Shown here one piece after another: positions 27,960 through 36,131 of a stretch of DNA of 64,000 nt. Source of the stretch: a virus; the IMG/VR virus record IMGVR_UViG_3300042691_042003, positions 182,082-246,081 of that record; one strand, 5' to 3'. The notes below the pieces were generated by a model. The model searched no databases. It was not told where the DNA came from and saw only the letters and a program-made list of their open reading frames with translations. The position numbers and the translations under genes are program-made. Every line of letters begins with the position of its first letter. The first letter of the stretch is position 1.

Positions 27960-29270
27960 ATGAAGAATCATCTATCAATAAGTCCTATAGACGGCAGATA
28001 TCACGACCAAACTCAATTTTTACACAAGTACTTTTCTGAATATGCTTTAGTTAAAAACCGAGTAAGAGTAGAAGTTGAATATCTCATTAAGCTCGTAGAT
28101 AAGATTCTTCCTAATCGATTAACTAATGTAGACAGGAATTATCTAAGACTTATATATAAAAATTTTAGTGAAGAAGATTTTCAAAGAATCAAGAGAATCG
28201 AAAACGAAATTAAACACGACGTAAAAGCAGTAGAAATATTTCTAAGAGAAAGAGTTTTCGAAGATCTTAAATGTTATGTTCATTTCGGTTTAACTTCACA
28301 AGATGTAAATAGTATTTCTTATTCTCTGGCTTTAAGAGAATGGTATAGTGAAAGTGGATTTACAGAAATCTACAATTTGAAAGAGCAAATCGAATCTCTT
28401 TCTGAACGTTGGTGGAATATTCCAATGGTTTCTAGAACTCATGGTCAGCTTGCTTCTCCTACTCGTTTAGGTAAAGAAATGAAAGTTTTCTCTTATCGAT
28501 TAGAACGAAAAGAAGAAATCATATTCACATTTGCAAAGTTCGGTGGAGCCGTTGGAAATGCAAATGCTCACTATGCAGCTTTTCCTAATGTCGATTGGGA
28601 AGAATTCTTCGAGCAATTTGTAAATTCATTCAATCTAGAAAGATCCGAATGGACAACACAAATCGATTCATATGATAGCTATGCAGAAAGATTCAATCGT
28701 CTTTCAGAAATTTGCACTATCCTTCTCGACTTTTCTAGAGACATTTGGCAGTATATTTCTTTAGATTATCTAAAGCTTAGAGTCGAAGAACATGAGGTCG
28801 GATCTTCAACGATGCCCCATAAAGTAAATCCAATTAACTTTGAAAATGCAGAAGGAAATCTAGGAATTGCAATTGCTCTGTTCCGACATTTTTCCGAAAA
28901 GCTTCCTGTAAGTAGACTACAAAGAGATCTATCGGATTCAACAGTTCTACGAAATATAGGAGTTCCTATCGCACATATGCAAATAGCTATCAATCAACTT
29001 TCTGAAGGACTTGAAAAGCTAGAAGCTAATGAAGAGAAGATTCGTTTAGATCTGTATTCTGATTGGTCGATCATTACTGAAGGTATTCAAACAATTCTTA
29101 GAATTCACGGATTTGATGATGCTTATGATCGATTGAAGACTTTCTCTAGAGGCAAGAGTCCTCTTTCTCTTTATGATGTTCATAAATTTATTGATTCTTT
29201 AGAAATTCCAGAGCATATAAATAAAGAACTTAAATTAATTACTCCTGAAAATTATATCGGTCGTAATTAA
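27960..29270 (+). CDS. purB: adenylosuccinate lyase
   Basis: 436 residues, near full length for the family. Opens with LSISPIDGRY, typical of PurB. HFGLTSQDVNS and RTHGQLASPTRLGKE are the two family helices, and SSTMPHKVNPINFENAEGN is the fumarase/aspartase-superfamily signature loop. It converts adenylosuccinate to AMP and SAICAR to AICAR in purine synthesis. Inside the tRNA region with no other purine gene visible here; a metabolic gene that may raise ATP/dATP supply. Confidence 0.93.
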   Translation: MKNHLSISPIDGRYHDQTQFLHKYFSEYALVKNRVRVEVEYLIKLVDKILPNRLTNVDRNYLRLIYKNFSEEDFQRIKRIENEIKHDVKAVEIFLRERVFEDLKCYVHFGLTSQDVNSISYSLALREWYSESGFTEIYNLKEQIESLSERWWNIPMVSRTHGQLASPTRLGKEMKVFSYRLERKEEIIFTFAKFGGAVGNANAHYAAFPNVDWEEFFEQFVNSFNLERSEWTTQIDSYDSYAERFNRLSEICTILLDFSRDIWQYISLDYLKLRVEEHEVGSSTMPHKVNPINFENAEGNLGIAIALFRHFSEKLPVSRLQRDLSDSTVLRNIGVPIAHMQIAINQLSEGLEKLEANEEKIRLDLYSDWSIITEGIQTILRIHGFDDAYDRLKTFSRGKSPLSLYDVHKFIDSLEIPEHINKELKLITPENYIGRN

Positions 29271-29275
29271 CACAT

Positions 29276-29344
29276 GCGAGGTAAGGAAATGGTATCCGCT
29301 AGGGCTCATAACCCTTGATTCTCAGTTCGAATCTGAGCCTCGCT
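29276..29344 (+). tRNA. tRNA with CAT anticodon (Met or Ile2), second copy
   Basis: Acceptor GCGAGGT/GCCTCGC, D-arm GGA...TCC, anticodon stem AGGG/CCCT with loop CTCATAA (anticodon 29307-29309), T-arm CTCAG-TTCGAAT-CTGAG. One T-T mismatch at the base of the anticodon stem. CCA not encoded. Differs in sequence from the copy at 22469, so the two may have different identities. Confidence 0.82.
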
Positions 29345-29347
29345 ACT

Positions 29348-29438
29348 AGTCAGGTGGCGGAATTGGTTAGACGCAAAAATAGAATTAGTAAGGTCGTAAC
29401 CCCTTTACAATTTACAGGTTCGAATCCTGTCCTGACTG
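29348..29438 (+). ncRNA. tRNA-like element 4 (91 bases)
   Basis: Acceptor AGTCAGG/CCTGACT and the same Leu-type D-arm as element 3, T-arm ACAGG-TTCGAAT-CCTGT. The expected anticodon stem does not pair; AAGG/CCTT closes an 8-base loop TCGTAACC further 3'. Starts three bases after the tRNA-Met, so co-transcribed. Confidence 0.5.
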
Positions 29439-29440
29439 CT

Positions 29441-29540
29441 GATCAGTTTTCTGGTGGTAACGGTCGAAAGACTTCTGTAATCAAAATCCAAGAATTGCTC
29501 CTCTGGTTCTTGGGCTAAATGAGGAAAGAAAACCAGAACT
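29441..29540 (+). other. structured spacer without a gene
   Basis: TTCTGGT (29449-29455) pairs with ACCAGAA (29532-29538), enclosing GTC-GAAA-GAC and CCAAGAA/TTCTTGG hairpins. No coding sequence and no tRNA arms. May be an RNA of its own or a tRNA-processing spacer. Confidence 0.3.
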
Positions 29541-29613
29541 ACGCTGTTAGTTTAATTGCATAAAACCCGGCCCTTCTAAGGCTGATTTACAGGTTGGAGT
29601 CCTGTACGGCGTA
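29541..29613 (+). tRNA. tRNA-Arg (TCT)
   Basis: Acceptor ACGCTGT/ACGGCGT, D-arm GTTT/AAAC, anticodon stem CGGCC/GGCTG with loop CTTCTAA (anticodon 29575-29577), T-arm ACAGG-TTGGAGT-CCTGT. The T-loop has G where C56 is expected. AGA is a favoured Arg codon in this AT-rich genome. Confidence 0.85.
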
Positions 29614-29668
29614 CTAATCGAACTTTTATTTTAATAAAATTAGAATATATAATAAAATAAAGGTTCGA

Positions 29669-30490
29669 ATGGAAAAATTAGATATAAGCGTTTATAATTG
29701 GAAATATATCCAAGAAAAACATAATAATGGAGCTTTCCTAAAAGATTTAGGTGTTACAAGGAAAGCTATAGAACAAGCTATAGAAAAAGGTCTTTTTGTA
29801 AAAATAAAAAATACAAGGAAGTGGTCAGAAGAAGAAAAAATAGAAATTTCAAAAAGACGAAAAAAATGGCTATCGGAAAATCCTGAAAAACATCCTTGGA
29901 AAAAAAATACTAAATTTAAATCTATTCCTTGTGAATTTTTAAAAAATAATCTTAAAGAATTAAACATAGAATTTTTTGAAGAAGTAACTATTAGTAAAGA
30001 AAAAAATTATTCAGCAGATATATTAATACCTTCAAAAAATTTAATAATTGAAGTTAACGGAAATCAACATTATGATAAATTAGGAAAACTTATACCATAT
30101 TATCAAGAAAGGCATGATTTTATTTCTGCTTTAGGATGGAAGATCTTAGAAATTCATTATTCATTAGCATTTAATATAGATTTTTGTAAAACTTTAATAA
30201 TTAAAGAACCGGAAAAATCCGAAATTTTACCATTTTATAAAAAAGAAAAAAGAAAAAATGTTAAATATGGTAATCGAGAAGATTACTTAAATGCTAAAAG
30301 ATTAGAATATGAAGAAAAAAATAAAGAAAAGATAATTTTAATACAAAATTCAAATATTGAATTTTCTAATTTTGGATGGGTTTCTAAAGTTTCTAAAATT
30401 TTAAATATAAAAACTCAGAAAGTTTCATTATGGATGAAAACTTTCATGCCGGATTTTTATGAAAATCAATGTTTTAAAAAGAAAAAATAA
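29669..30490 (+). CDS. Vsr/EDxHD-type homing endonuclease-like protein
   Basis: 273 residues. Helix-turn-helix-like N-terminus (KDLGVTRKAIEQAIEKG) and a central nuclease-like core: SADILIPSKNLIIEVNGNQH, then YYQERHDFI and GWKILEIHYS, the pattern of the Vsr/PD-(D/E)xK branch that includes EDxHD homing enzymes. A basic C-terminus with SKVSKILNIKTQKVSLWMK is a likely second DNA reader. Its ATG lies within GGTTCGAATGG, a T-loop-like remnant, and a tRNA-like hairpin follows its stop, so it probably inserted in tRNA DNA. Confidence 0.7.
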   Translation: MEKLDISVYNWKYIQEKHNNGAFLKDLGVTRKAIEQAIEKGLFVKIKNTRKWSEEEKIEISKRRKKWLSENPEKHPWKKNTKFKSIPCEFLKNNLKELNIEFFEEVTISKEKNYSADILIPSKNLIIEVNGNQHYDKLGKLIPYYQERHDFISALGWKILEIHYSLAFNIDFCKTLIIKEPEKSEILPFYKKEKRKNVKYGNREDYLNAKRLEYEEKNKEKIILIQNSNIEFSNFGWVSKVSKILNIKTQKVSLWMKTFMPDFYENQCFKKKK

Positions 30491-30491
30491 A

Positions 30492-30524
30492 TACTTCTAT
30501 TTGGTTCGACTCCAAATGGAAGTA
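30492..30524 (+). ncRNA. tRNA acceptor/T-arm minihelix
   Basis: A 13-bp hairpin, TACTTCTATTTGG paired with CCAAATGGAAGTA (one T-G wobble) around a canonical T-loop TTCGACT. It equals a tRNA acceptor plus T-arm with no D or anticodon arm. Located between the endonuclease and the synthetase-like gene. Confidence 0.5.
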
Positions 30525-30548
30525 CTAAGGATAAATAAAATAAATTCC

Positions 30549-31391
30549 ATGTACAAAACAAAAACCTATCACGTACTTGTTCAAAAGATGCGTGAATTTT
30601 TTTTATCTAAAGGTTTTATTGAGGTACCTACGCAATCAAGACTTTCTATACTTGCTGCTTGCGAAAATCCTCATTCAATCACAACTTTCAATTATCAAGG
30701 AGAAGTTTGGCCTCTTCCACAAACTGGACAAATGTGGTTAGAATATGAACTTCTCAAAAATCCAGAATGGCCAGGTTGCTTCTGTATTTCTACATCTTAC
30801 CGTCAAGAGAAGAATCCAATTCCTGGTCGTCATGAACTTATTTTTCCAATGTTCGAATTTGAATCTCGAGGAACAATGGAAGATATGTTACTTTTAGAAG
30901 AGGAGCTGTTAAATCATTTAGGATTTGATGCTCCTTTTGAAGCAAAATACGACGACCTTTGTCAAGAATATGGAGGAGTTCCTATTCTTGAAAACGAACA
31001 CGAGCAAAGAATGTGGGATGAAAAGGGTTCAGTAGTTTCTCTTCAACATTTCCCTCTAAGAACAAATCCTTTTTGGAATATGAAGCATAACGATAACGGA
31101 ATCTTCAATAAGGTAGATGTTATCCTCTATGGTCAAGAAACTATCGGTTCTGCCGAACGTAGTTGTGACGTAGAAAAGATGAGAGAAATGTTTTACACAA
31201 TTGAAGGAGGTAAATATTGTGAAAAACTTTTCGAACTTTTCGGTAAAGACCGAGTTGAAGCCGAACTTGAAGAATTCTTCAAACATGATTTTTTCCCTCG
31301 TTTCGGTGGAGGAATTGGAATGACTCGTCTTGCAAGAGCATATGAGCATCTTAAGAAAGATGTGCTAGTTGCTGATGCACTAACAGCTTAA
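30549..31391 (+). CDS. class II aminoacyl-tRNA-synthetase-like core (AsxRS/AsnA-like)
   Basis: 280 residues; start at 30549 because upstream frame runs through the minihelix. Only the class II catalytic core is present: motif 2 region CISTSYRQEKNPIPGRHELI then FPMFEFES, and motif 3 GGGIGMTRLARA. No N-terminal anticodon-binding domain. This matches paralogues of Asp/Asn-tRNA synthetases, some of which make asparagine (archaeal AsnA) and others of which are of unknown use. Could charge a tRNA-like RNA or make a free amino acid product. Confidence 0.82.
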   Translation: MYKTKTYHVLVQKMREFFLSKGFIEVPTQSRLSILAACENPHSITTFNYQGEVWPLPQTGQMWLEYELLKNPEWPGCFCISTSYRQEKNPIPGRHELIFPMFEFESRGTMEDMLLLEEELLNHLGFDAPFEAKYDDLCQEYGGVPILENEHEQRMWDEKGSVVSLQHFPLRTNPFWNMKHNDNGIFNKVDVILYGQETIGSAERSCDVEKMREMFYTIEGGKYCEKLFELFGKDRVEAELEEFFKHDFFPRFGGGIGMTRLARAYEHLKKDVLVADALTA

Positions 31392-31409
31392 TCGAAATCT
31401 TTTCGATTG

Positions 31410-31446
31410 AAAGGTACATGATGTAATATTCATGTACCTTTTTTTT
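31410..31446 (+). terminator. terminator, overlapping a class A promoter block
   Basis: AAAGGTACATGA and TCATGTACCTTT form a perfect 12-bp stem with an 8-base loop, followed by Ts. The right half is the conserved ATGTACC element of the promoter block; only this copy has a matching left arm. Confidence 0.75.
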
Positions 31447-31509
31447 ATTTATTGAATTTTTTCTTTCGAGAATTCGTATTATATTAGCTATATCAAATTA
31501 ATAATAAAT
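31421..31509 (+). promoter_or_regulatory. class A promoter block, full form
   Basis: ATGTAATATTCATGTACC, T tract, TTCGTATTATATTAGC and CTATATCAAATTAATAATAA before ATG 31510. Confidence 0.75.
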
Positions 31510-31710
31510 ATGAATCTCGAAAAAATCAATCAACACTTCTACGAAGGAAATCTCACAAACACCGAGAAAACTCTTTATCGTACCGGGTACAATTTCATCC
31601 TCGAAAACAAAGGAACCCCAGAAGAAGCACACCAATACGGTCTCAAACAAATCGAGAAAATCTTCAAACTTCGTAAACTTGCAAAATCTGGTCAAATCCT
31701 TACATACTAA
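31510..31710 (+). CDS. hypothetical protein, 66 aa
   Basis: Charged helical protein; promoter-proximal and so likely early. Not recognised. Confidence 0.6.
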   Translation: MNLEKINQHFYEGNLTNTEKTLYRTGYNFILENKGTPEEAHQYGLKQIEKIFKLRKLAKSGQILTY

Positions 31711-31713
31711 TTT

Positions 31714-31956
31714 ATGACAGAATCCGAAAAAAATTCTCTTCAATTTCCTGTAAAAGGACTTTCCGTTTGGTTCAATAACCGTAAAATGTTCGGTGTTCGA
31801 ACTCTTATGGAACGAAGACATCCCAATCGAGATCACCTATCACATTACGAAGTGTATACTCTTCTCGTAGATCGAGTAGGAATTCTCACTGAAACTCTCG
31901 GTTACATTCAGACTCTCGAAAGTGATTGTGCCTCTGGTAAACTTTCTCGGATGTAA
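31714..31956 (+). CDS. hypothetical protein, 80 aa
   Basis: Basic N-terminal half, acidic C-terminus. Ends Arg-Met-stop with the ATG-TAA being the left end of the next promoter block. Not recognised. Confidence 0.6.
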   Translation: MTESEKNSLQFPVKGLSVWFNNRKMFGVRTLMERRHPNRDHLSHYEVYTLLVDRVGILTETLGYIQTLESDCASGKLSRM

Positions 31957-32048
31957 TATTGATGTAATAAAATTATAAAAAAAGATTTTTTCTTGTCAAT
32001 CTTTTGTTTTATATTAGCTATATCAAATTACAATAAAAACTAAAAATT
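31951..32048 (+). promoter_or_regulatory. class A promoter block, full form
   Basis: ATGTAATATTGATGTAATAA, GATTTTTTCTTG, TTGTTTTATATTAGC, CTATATCAAATTACAATAA before ATG 32049. Uses the TGTAATAA variant also seen at 7503. Confidence 0.72.
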
Positions 32049-32264
32049 ATGAATCATTTCGAAAAGCAACAAATCATCCTCAATCAATTCGAATCTACCA
32101 TCCGTAAAGAATCGAAACGAGAAGAACCCACCTTCCTCGAAAATCTCATCGACAAATCCCGTCAACGTAAAGAAGCTTGGGAACAACGTCTTCAAAGAGA
32201 AAAGAAAGAAGAAATTCGGTATACTCACTACCGTCCAACTCATTACAAAACTCAAATTCTTTAA
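32049..32264 (+). CDS. charged helical protein, 71 aa
   Basis: Almost entirely charged helix (RQRKEAWEQRLQREKKEEIR), probably a coiled coil or nucleic-acid-binding. Not recognised. Confidence 0.6.
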   Translation: MNHFEKQQIILNQFESTIRKESKREEPTFLENLIDKSRQRKEAWEQRLQREKKEEIRYTHYRPTHYKTQIL

Positions 32265-32296
32265 TCAAATCCGTAAACAATCTTAATTACAATCAT

Positions 32297-32752
32297 ATGG
32301 CAATTCAACGTTTAATGCGTCAAAAAATCAATGTTTCTCCGATTATGCTCTTCGAATGGAAGCGTAACATGGATTTCAACCTTCGGAATTTGATAAATAA
32401 ACATCTACTGACGGTAAATGATTATAACACAACGTTTAATCATCAGGATCGTACATTCACAATCATCGGAATGACCGAATCGGAAAATGTAATTCTTTCC
32501 GAAGAAATCGACGGTGAACTTTACTATTGGGAATGCACATCTTGTTTCGTTCAATTGAAACTTAATCGTTTTTACGTAGAGTGGAAAAAAATAAATGGAA
32601 TAAGGGTTCCTTTCCCTATGGTCTATGAAGATCGTAAACTTTATCTCGCTAACAACCGAGTTTACAAAAAGAAGAAAGAGGAAACAACCGAAGAAGAACC
32701 AGTCATGGAATCTTATGTTGAAGACACTTATTCCGAAGAAGAAAGCCTATGA
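32297..32752 (+). CDS. hypothetical protein, 151 aa
   Basis: Start at 32297 avoids the overlap that the longer frame has with the previous gene. Beta-type middle region (DRTFTIIGMTESENVILSEE) and a long acidic tail. Overlaps the transglycosylase gene by 4 bases. Confidence 0.6.
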   Translation: MAIQRLMRQKINVSPIMLFEWKRNMDFNLRNLINKHLLTVNDYNTTFNHQDRTFTIIGMTESENVILSEEIDGELYYWECTSCFVQLKLNRFYVEWKKINGIRVPFPMVYEDRKLYLANNRVYKKKKEETTEEEPVMESYVEDTYSEEESL

Positions 32753-33312
32753 TTAGAAGAAGAAAATTAAAAACAATCCAATACACAAAAGCCGCTATTA
32801 TACTTGCAATCGGCTTTACTTTTGGTAGACTCACTGCTTCTACTGAAGAAAAAGCTACTAAGCAAATCGAAACTCAAGTAGAAGATACTCTTCTTGCAAA
32901 AGAAAAAGTTACTCAAAAGGATCCTCCTTGCATACAAATGTATCATTACATTGAAAAGTATTCTCGTCAATACAAAATTCCTAGAAAGTATGCATATGGA
33001 ATAGCTTACAAAGAAACAACCTACTTAGGTCCTGATCATTTAAGCTATAATCCTTATCAAAAATCTTCTGCCGGTGCTTTAGGTCCTATGCAAATTATGC
33101 CAACTACGGCGGAACTCGTAAATGGCAAAAGACCTACATCTACTAAGCTTAAAAAGGATATTGAATTCAACGTTAAAACTTCGATGAAAATCCTTCGTAA
33201 GCTAAAAGATAAGCACAAAAATTGGAAAGTTGTATTCGGTGCTTATAATACTGGCCGGCCAATTGTTAATCGATATGCCGAAGAAGTTTATTGTTTTGTT
33301 CCTAATTGGTAA
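32749..33312 (+). CDS. membrane-anchored lytic transglycosylase (SLT/GH23)
   Basis: 187 residues. N-terminal membrane anchor (TKAAIILAIGFTFGRLTAS), linker, then an SLT domain: IAYKETTY with the catalytic Glu, SAGALGPMQIMPTTA and VFGAYNTGRP. It would cleave peptidoglycan glycan strands from the inner-membrane side. Third cell-wall enzyme in the window; not adjacent to virion genes, so more likely a lysis or takeover factor than a tail lysin. Confidence 0.88.
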   Translation: MIRRRKLKTIQYTKAAIILAIGFTFGRLTASTEEKATKQIETQVEDTLLAKEKVTQKDPPCIQMYHYIEKYSRQYKIPRKYAYGIAYKETTYLGPDHLSYNPYQKSSAGALGPMQIMPTTAELVNGKRPTSTKLKKDIEFNVKTSMKILRKLKDKHKNWKVVFGAYNTGRPIVNRYAEEVYCFVPNW

Positions 33313-33326
33313 TCTTAAATTCAATC

Positions 33327-33338
33327 TTTACATATAAT
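33327..33338 (+). promoter_or_regulatory. class B promoter box TTTACATATAAT
   Basis: Exact match; 23 bases before ATG 33362, the longest spacing of the class. Confidence 0.55.
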
Positions 33339-33361
33339 TCACAAATCAAATTTTTTTAATT

Positions 33362-33538
33362 ATGAATAATTTTTGGAAATTCATTCGTCAGTGGGGTCAT
33401 TTTGGATTCCTTGGTTTCGGTTCTCTCTACATGTATAACGGAGATTACGGTATGGCTTCAATGATGTTCGTTCTTTTTATCATCGATGAAGCTGCAAATC
33501 ACATCGAAGAAAAAATGAAGAACAATGGAAAGAGTTAA
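33362..33538 (+). CDS. small membrane-associated protein, 58 aa
   Basis: Complete frame of 58 codons. Begins MNNFWKFIRQWGHFGFLGFG and continues with a hydrophobic MASMMFVLFII segment and charged tail. Overlaps the next start by 14 bases. Not recognised. Confidence 0.55.
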   Translation: MNNFWKFIRQWGHFGFLGFGSLYMYNGDYGMASMMFVLFIIDEAANHIEEKMKNNGKS

Positions 33539-33797
33539 GCTTATCTGCTCTTTCATGGAATGGGACTGTTCTATGTTTAATGAAAGAGAAATAGACTTAA
33601 ATCATTTTTGTAAAGCATGGAACGTAGGAATCTCTACGTTCCTTTGCTCGGATTTAAGTAATGATGATGCAGCTTCTCTTTATTTTCGTTTGAAAAATAC
33701 GAGTCCTATTTTTACAATTGAAGGAAAAATCAATATTCTTACAGATATTATCGAATATCTTATGAATAGAAATATTAAGCCTAACCCATCAACATAG
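33525..33797 (+). CDS. hypothetical protein, 90 aa
   Basis: Several Cys and Trp (CSFMEWDCSMFNE, HFCKAWNVG). Not recognised. Confidence 0.55.
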   Translation: MERVKLICSFMEWDCSMFNEREIDLNHFCKAWNVGISTFLCSDLSNDDAASLYFRLKNTSPIFTIEGKINILTDIIEYLMNRNIKPNPST

Positions 33798-33842
33798 ATT
33801 CAATCTAGTGCATCGAAGAATTACCGATAAGGATAATCATTT

Positions 33843-34607
33843 ATGAAAAAAATACTTTCAATAGGGGACATTCATGGATCAAATGCATGGAAGAGGAATT
33901 TTTTAGAAAAAGAAGGAAAAGTTGTTCTACAAGGACCTTCGATCGATAAGGTTATTTTTGTAGGTGATTATGTAGATTCTTTCTCTTATACTGATGAAGA
34001 AATTCGAGAAAATCTTCTTGAAATTATTGATTTCAAGCAAAGATATCCTGATCGAGTAATCCTTCTTATTGGAAATCATGATATACAATACATGAATCCT
34101 AGCTATAAAAGAAAATATTCTGGATATCGTTCTTCGATGATGCATGATCTGTATGATATTTTTAAGACTCATCGAAGCCTTTTTCAATTTTCTCATTTCG
34201 AAGAAGATATTGAAGGAGATCGAATTCTTTGGACTCATGCAGGTGTTACTAATAATTGGTATGGAGAACTTTTAATGGATGTAAGGCATGAAAATTATCG
34301 ATTTAGAGATCTATTCGAAGAAATTCTTAATAGAGATCATCGAATTGATGAGGTTCTTAATTTAGCTTTAGAAGTTAATCTTGATTTGATTTATAATGTA
34401 GATCAGGATTCAGGAGGAATTGATCTTAATGCTAGTCCTATTTGGGTAAGACCTGAAACTTTAATGAAAGATCCTATATTAAGTTACGATCAAGTAGTTG
34501 GTCACACTCCAATGAAAGATATCGAAGTTCGTCTTTCTAAATTAGAAACTGTTTACTTTATCGATACTCAAGAATACGGAAATAAATCTATTTTAATTTT
34601 ACCATAA
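33843..34607 (+). CDS. calcineurin-like metallophosphoesterase
   Basis: 254 residues with all family motifs in order: GDIHG, GDYVDS, GNHD, THAG and VVGHTP. Belongs to the PPP-like branch related to protein phosphatases and diadenosine tetraphosphatases; phage lambda and others carry similar enzymes. Substrate unknown. TAATG overlap with the next gene. Confidence 0.9.
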   Translation: MKKILSIGDIHGSNAWKRNFLEKEGKVVLQGPSIDKVIFVGDYVDSFSYTDEEIRENLLEIIDFKQRYPDRVILLIGNHDIQYMNPSYKRKYSGYRSSMMHDLYDIFKTHRSLFQFSHFEEDIEGDRILWTHAGVTNNWYGELLMDVRHENYRFRDLFEEILNRDHRIDEVLNLALEVNLDLIYNVDQDSGGIDLNASPIWVRPETLMKDPILSYDQVVGHTPMKDIEVRLSKLETVYFIDTQEYGNKSILILP

Positions 34608-34726
34608 TGGAAAATCAAGGAAGGAATGAAGAAAATCTAAAATTTTCTAGAATGATGACAGCTGCTACAGGCTTCGGATTCTTTTTAATTTTAATCTTAA
34701 TTTTTGTTGCTAATTATTTCAAATGA
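34607..34726 (+). CDS. 39-aa single-span membrane peptide
   Basis: Starts in the TAATG overlap and ends in an ATGA overlap with the next gene. Charged N-terminus, then a hydrophobic helix ending FLILILIFVANYFK. Too short for most gene finders. Confidence 0.5.
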   Translation: MENQGRNEENLKFSRMMTAATGFGFFLILILIFVANYFK

Positions 34727-35229
34727 ACTTTTTTACTGAAGCAAGGTATTTATATCGTAACACAATATTAGGGATTCGAAATCTGAAAGAATGGTTTCCT
34801 ATTATGTGGAAAGATCGAGATTGGGATAAAGATTATATTATGGACATTCTTATTTTTAAGTTAAAGAAGAATAGAGATTATATGGTTCGTCTCGGACATA
34901 CTTCTAATGAAAATAGCATTAGAACTATGACAGAATGTATAGATCTTCTAGAAAAAATTCATAATGAATGGGAAAATTACGAAGAGCCGGCATACAAAAA
35001 ACACGAAGAAAAATGGGGTAAATCTGATTTTTATACAGAGCCTTATTCAGAAAATCCAAAACTTTACGTCCTAAAAGATAGAAATGATGAAAGATATAAT
35101 CCTCAAGAAATAGAAGAAAAAAGAAAGGATTTTCTACTTGCTTCTAAAATAGGAGGTCATAAAAGAAAAAGAGATTTTCAACATGCTATGGAAATATTCG
35201 TAAATGAATTTGATTCCTGGTGGGATTAA
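34723..35229 (+). CDS. conserved phage hypothetical, 168 aa
   Basis: GIRNLKEWFPIMWKDRDWD followed by ILIFKLKKN is a motif found in many phage hypotheticals. Charged C-terminal half. Function unknown. Confidence 0.65.
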   Translation: MNFFTEARYLYRNTILGIRNLKEWFPIMWKDRDWDKDYIMDILIFKLKKNRDYMVRLGHTSNENSIRTMTECIDLLEKIHNEWENYEEPAYKKHEEKWGKSDFYTEPYSENPKLYVLKDRNDERYNPQEIEEKRKDFLLASKIGGHKRKRDFQHAMEIFVNEFDSWWD

Positions 35230-35234
35230 ATTTC

Positions 35235-35244
35235 GAATATATAA
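35235..35244 (+). promoter_or_regulatory. late-promoter-like box
   Basis: GAATATATAA ends 3 bases before ATG 35248. It precedes the second fibre module. Confidence 0.4.
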
Positions 35245-35247
35245 CTT

Positions 35248-36114
35248 ATGGCATCTACTAATGATTTAGTCTATTTTGTAAATGGTCAATTTGTTGACCG
35301 AGCAGGGAGACCTATCAGTCTTTCTCGATATCTTAGTGGAATAGAAAGTGTTAGTAATACCCCTGGACCACAAGGAGAAATAGGACCCACTGGAAGAGTT
35401 GGAACTACTGGTGCTACAGGTGTTACTGGTGAAAAAGGAGAAAAGGGTGATCCTGGGATTCCTGGACCTCAAGGTCCCAGAGGAATTGCAGGAAGTATTA
35501 TAAATAATATTACAGTTATTGGAGGATCCGGAGGTTCTGGATCCATAGGTCCTACTGGACCTCAAGGTTTACAAGGACCTACAGGACCTGGTGGAGGTGG
35601 TTCAGGATCTCAAGGTGCAACTGGTCCTACCGGAATTCAAGGTTTAGATGGTGCAACTGGTCCTACCGGTCCTTTTATTAATGCAATATATACAGGATTT
35701 ACTGGTCAAACTTCGGTAACCGTATTTCATTACAGTGGATATTATCCAATAGTTCAAGTAATAGACGAAAATTCTGAGATTTTCTTCCCTGATTTAATTA
35801 AACATAATTCTTTATTTGATTATACTGTAGGATTTGATATTTCTTCTACTGGTACTATTATTACTGGAGGAGGAAATACAGGAGGAAGTATTTTTAATAT
35901 ATCAGGAGGTCCTACAGGGATAGGGATTCAAGGCGCAACAGGAAATACAGGACCTACCGGATTGGACGGTTCAACTGGTCCTACAGGAATAGGAATTCAA
36001 GGCTCAACTGGACCTACGGGAATAGGAATTCAAGGAGTAACAGGTCCTACTGGAACTGGAACAGGAACTGGATCTGATGTAGGAACTAATTTATACCTAT
36101 TCTTTAATTACTAA
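35248..36114 (+). CDS. collagen-like fibre protein
   Basis: 288 residues. N-terminal ~35 residues ([20 protein letters not shown]) probably attach to the virion. Gly-x-y repeats follow ([18 protein letters not shown], closer to classical collagen), then the shared module [12 protein letters not shown] (about 145-220), then GPTG repeats. Shorter than the fibre at 10617. Confidence 0.82.
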   Translation: MASTNDLVYFVNGQFVDRAGRPISLSRYLSGIESVSNTPGPQGEIGPTGRVGTTGATGVTGEKGEKGDPGIPGPQGPRGIAGSIINNITVIGGSGGSGSIGPTGPQGLQGPTGPGGGGSGSQGATGPTGIQGLDGATGPTGPFINAIYTGFTGQTSVTVFHYSGYYPIVQVIDENSEIFFPDLIKHNSLFDYTVGFDISSTGTIITGGGNTGGSIFNISGGPTGIGIQGATGNTGPTGLDGSTGPTGIGIQGSTGPTGIGIQGVTGPTGTGTGTGSDVGTNLYLFFNY

Positions 36115-36120
36115 ATATCA

Positions 36121-36128
36121 TATAAATA
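36121..36128 (+). promoter_or_regulatory. T4-type late box TATAAATA
   Basis: Exact T4 late consensus, 3 bases before ATG 36132; a transcript from it would start at or within the gene, so it is leaderless or serves the next gene. Confidence 0.45.
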
Positions 36129-36131
36129 ACT

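Noticed and set aside
29315-29518. A 67-codon frame across the tRNA region
   Set aside because: It runs through the tRNA-Met 3' half and tRNA-like element 4, so it is a chance frame in RNA genes.
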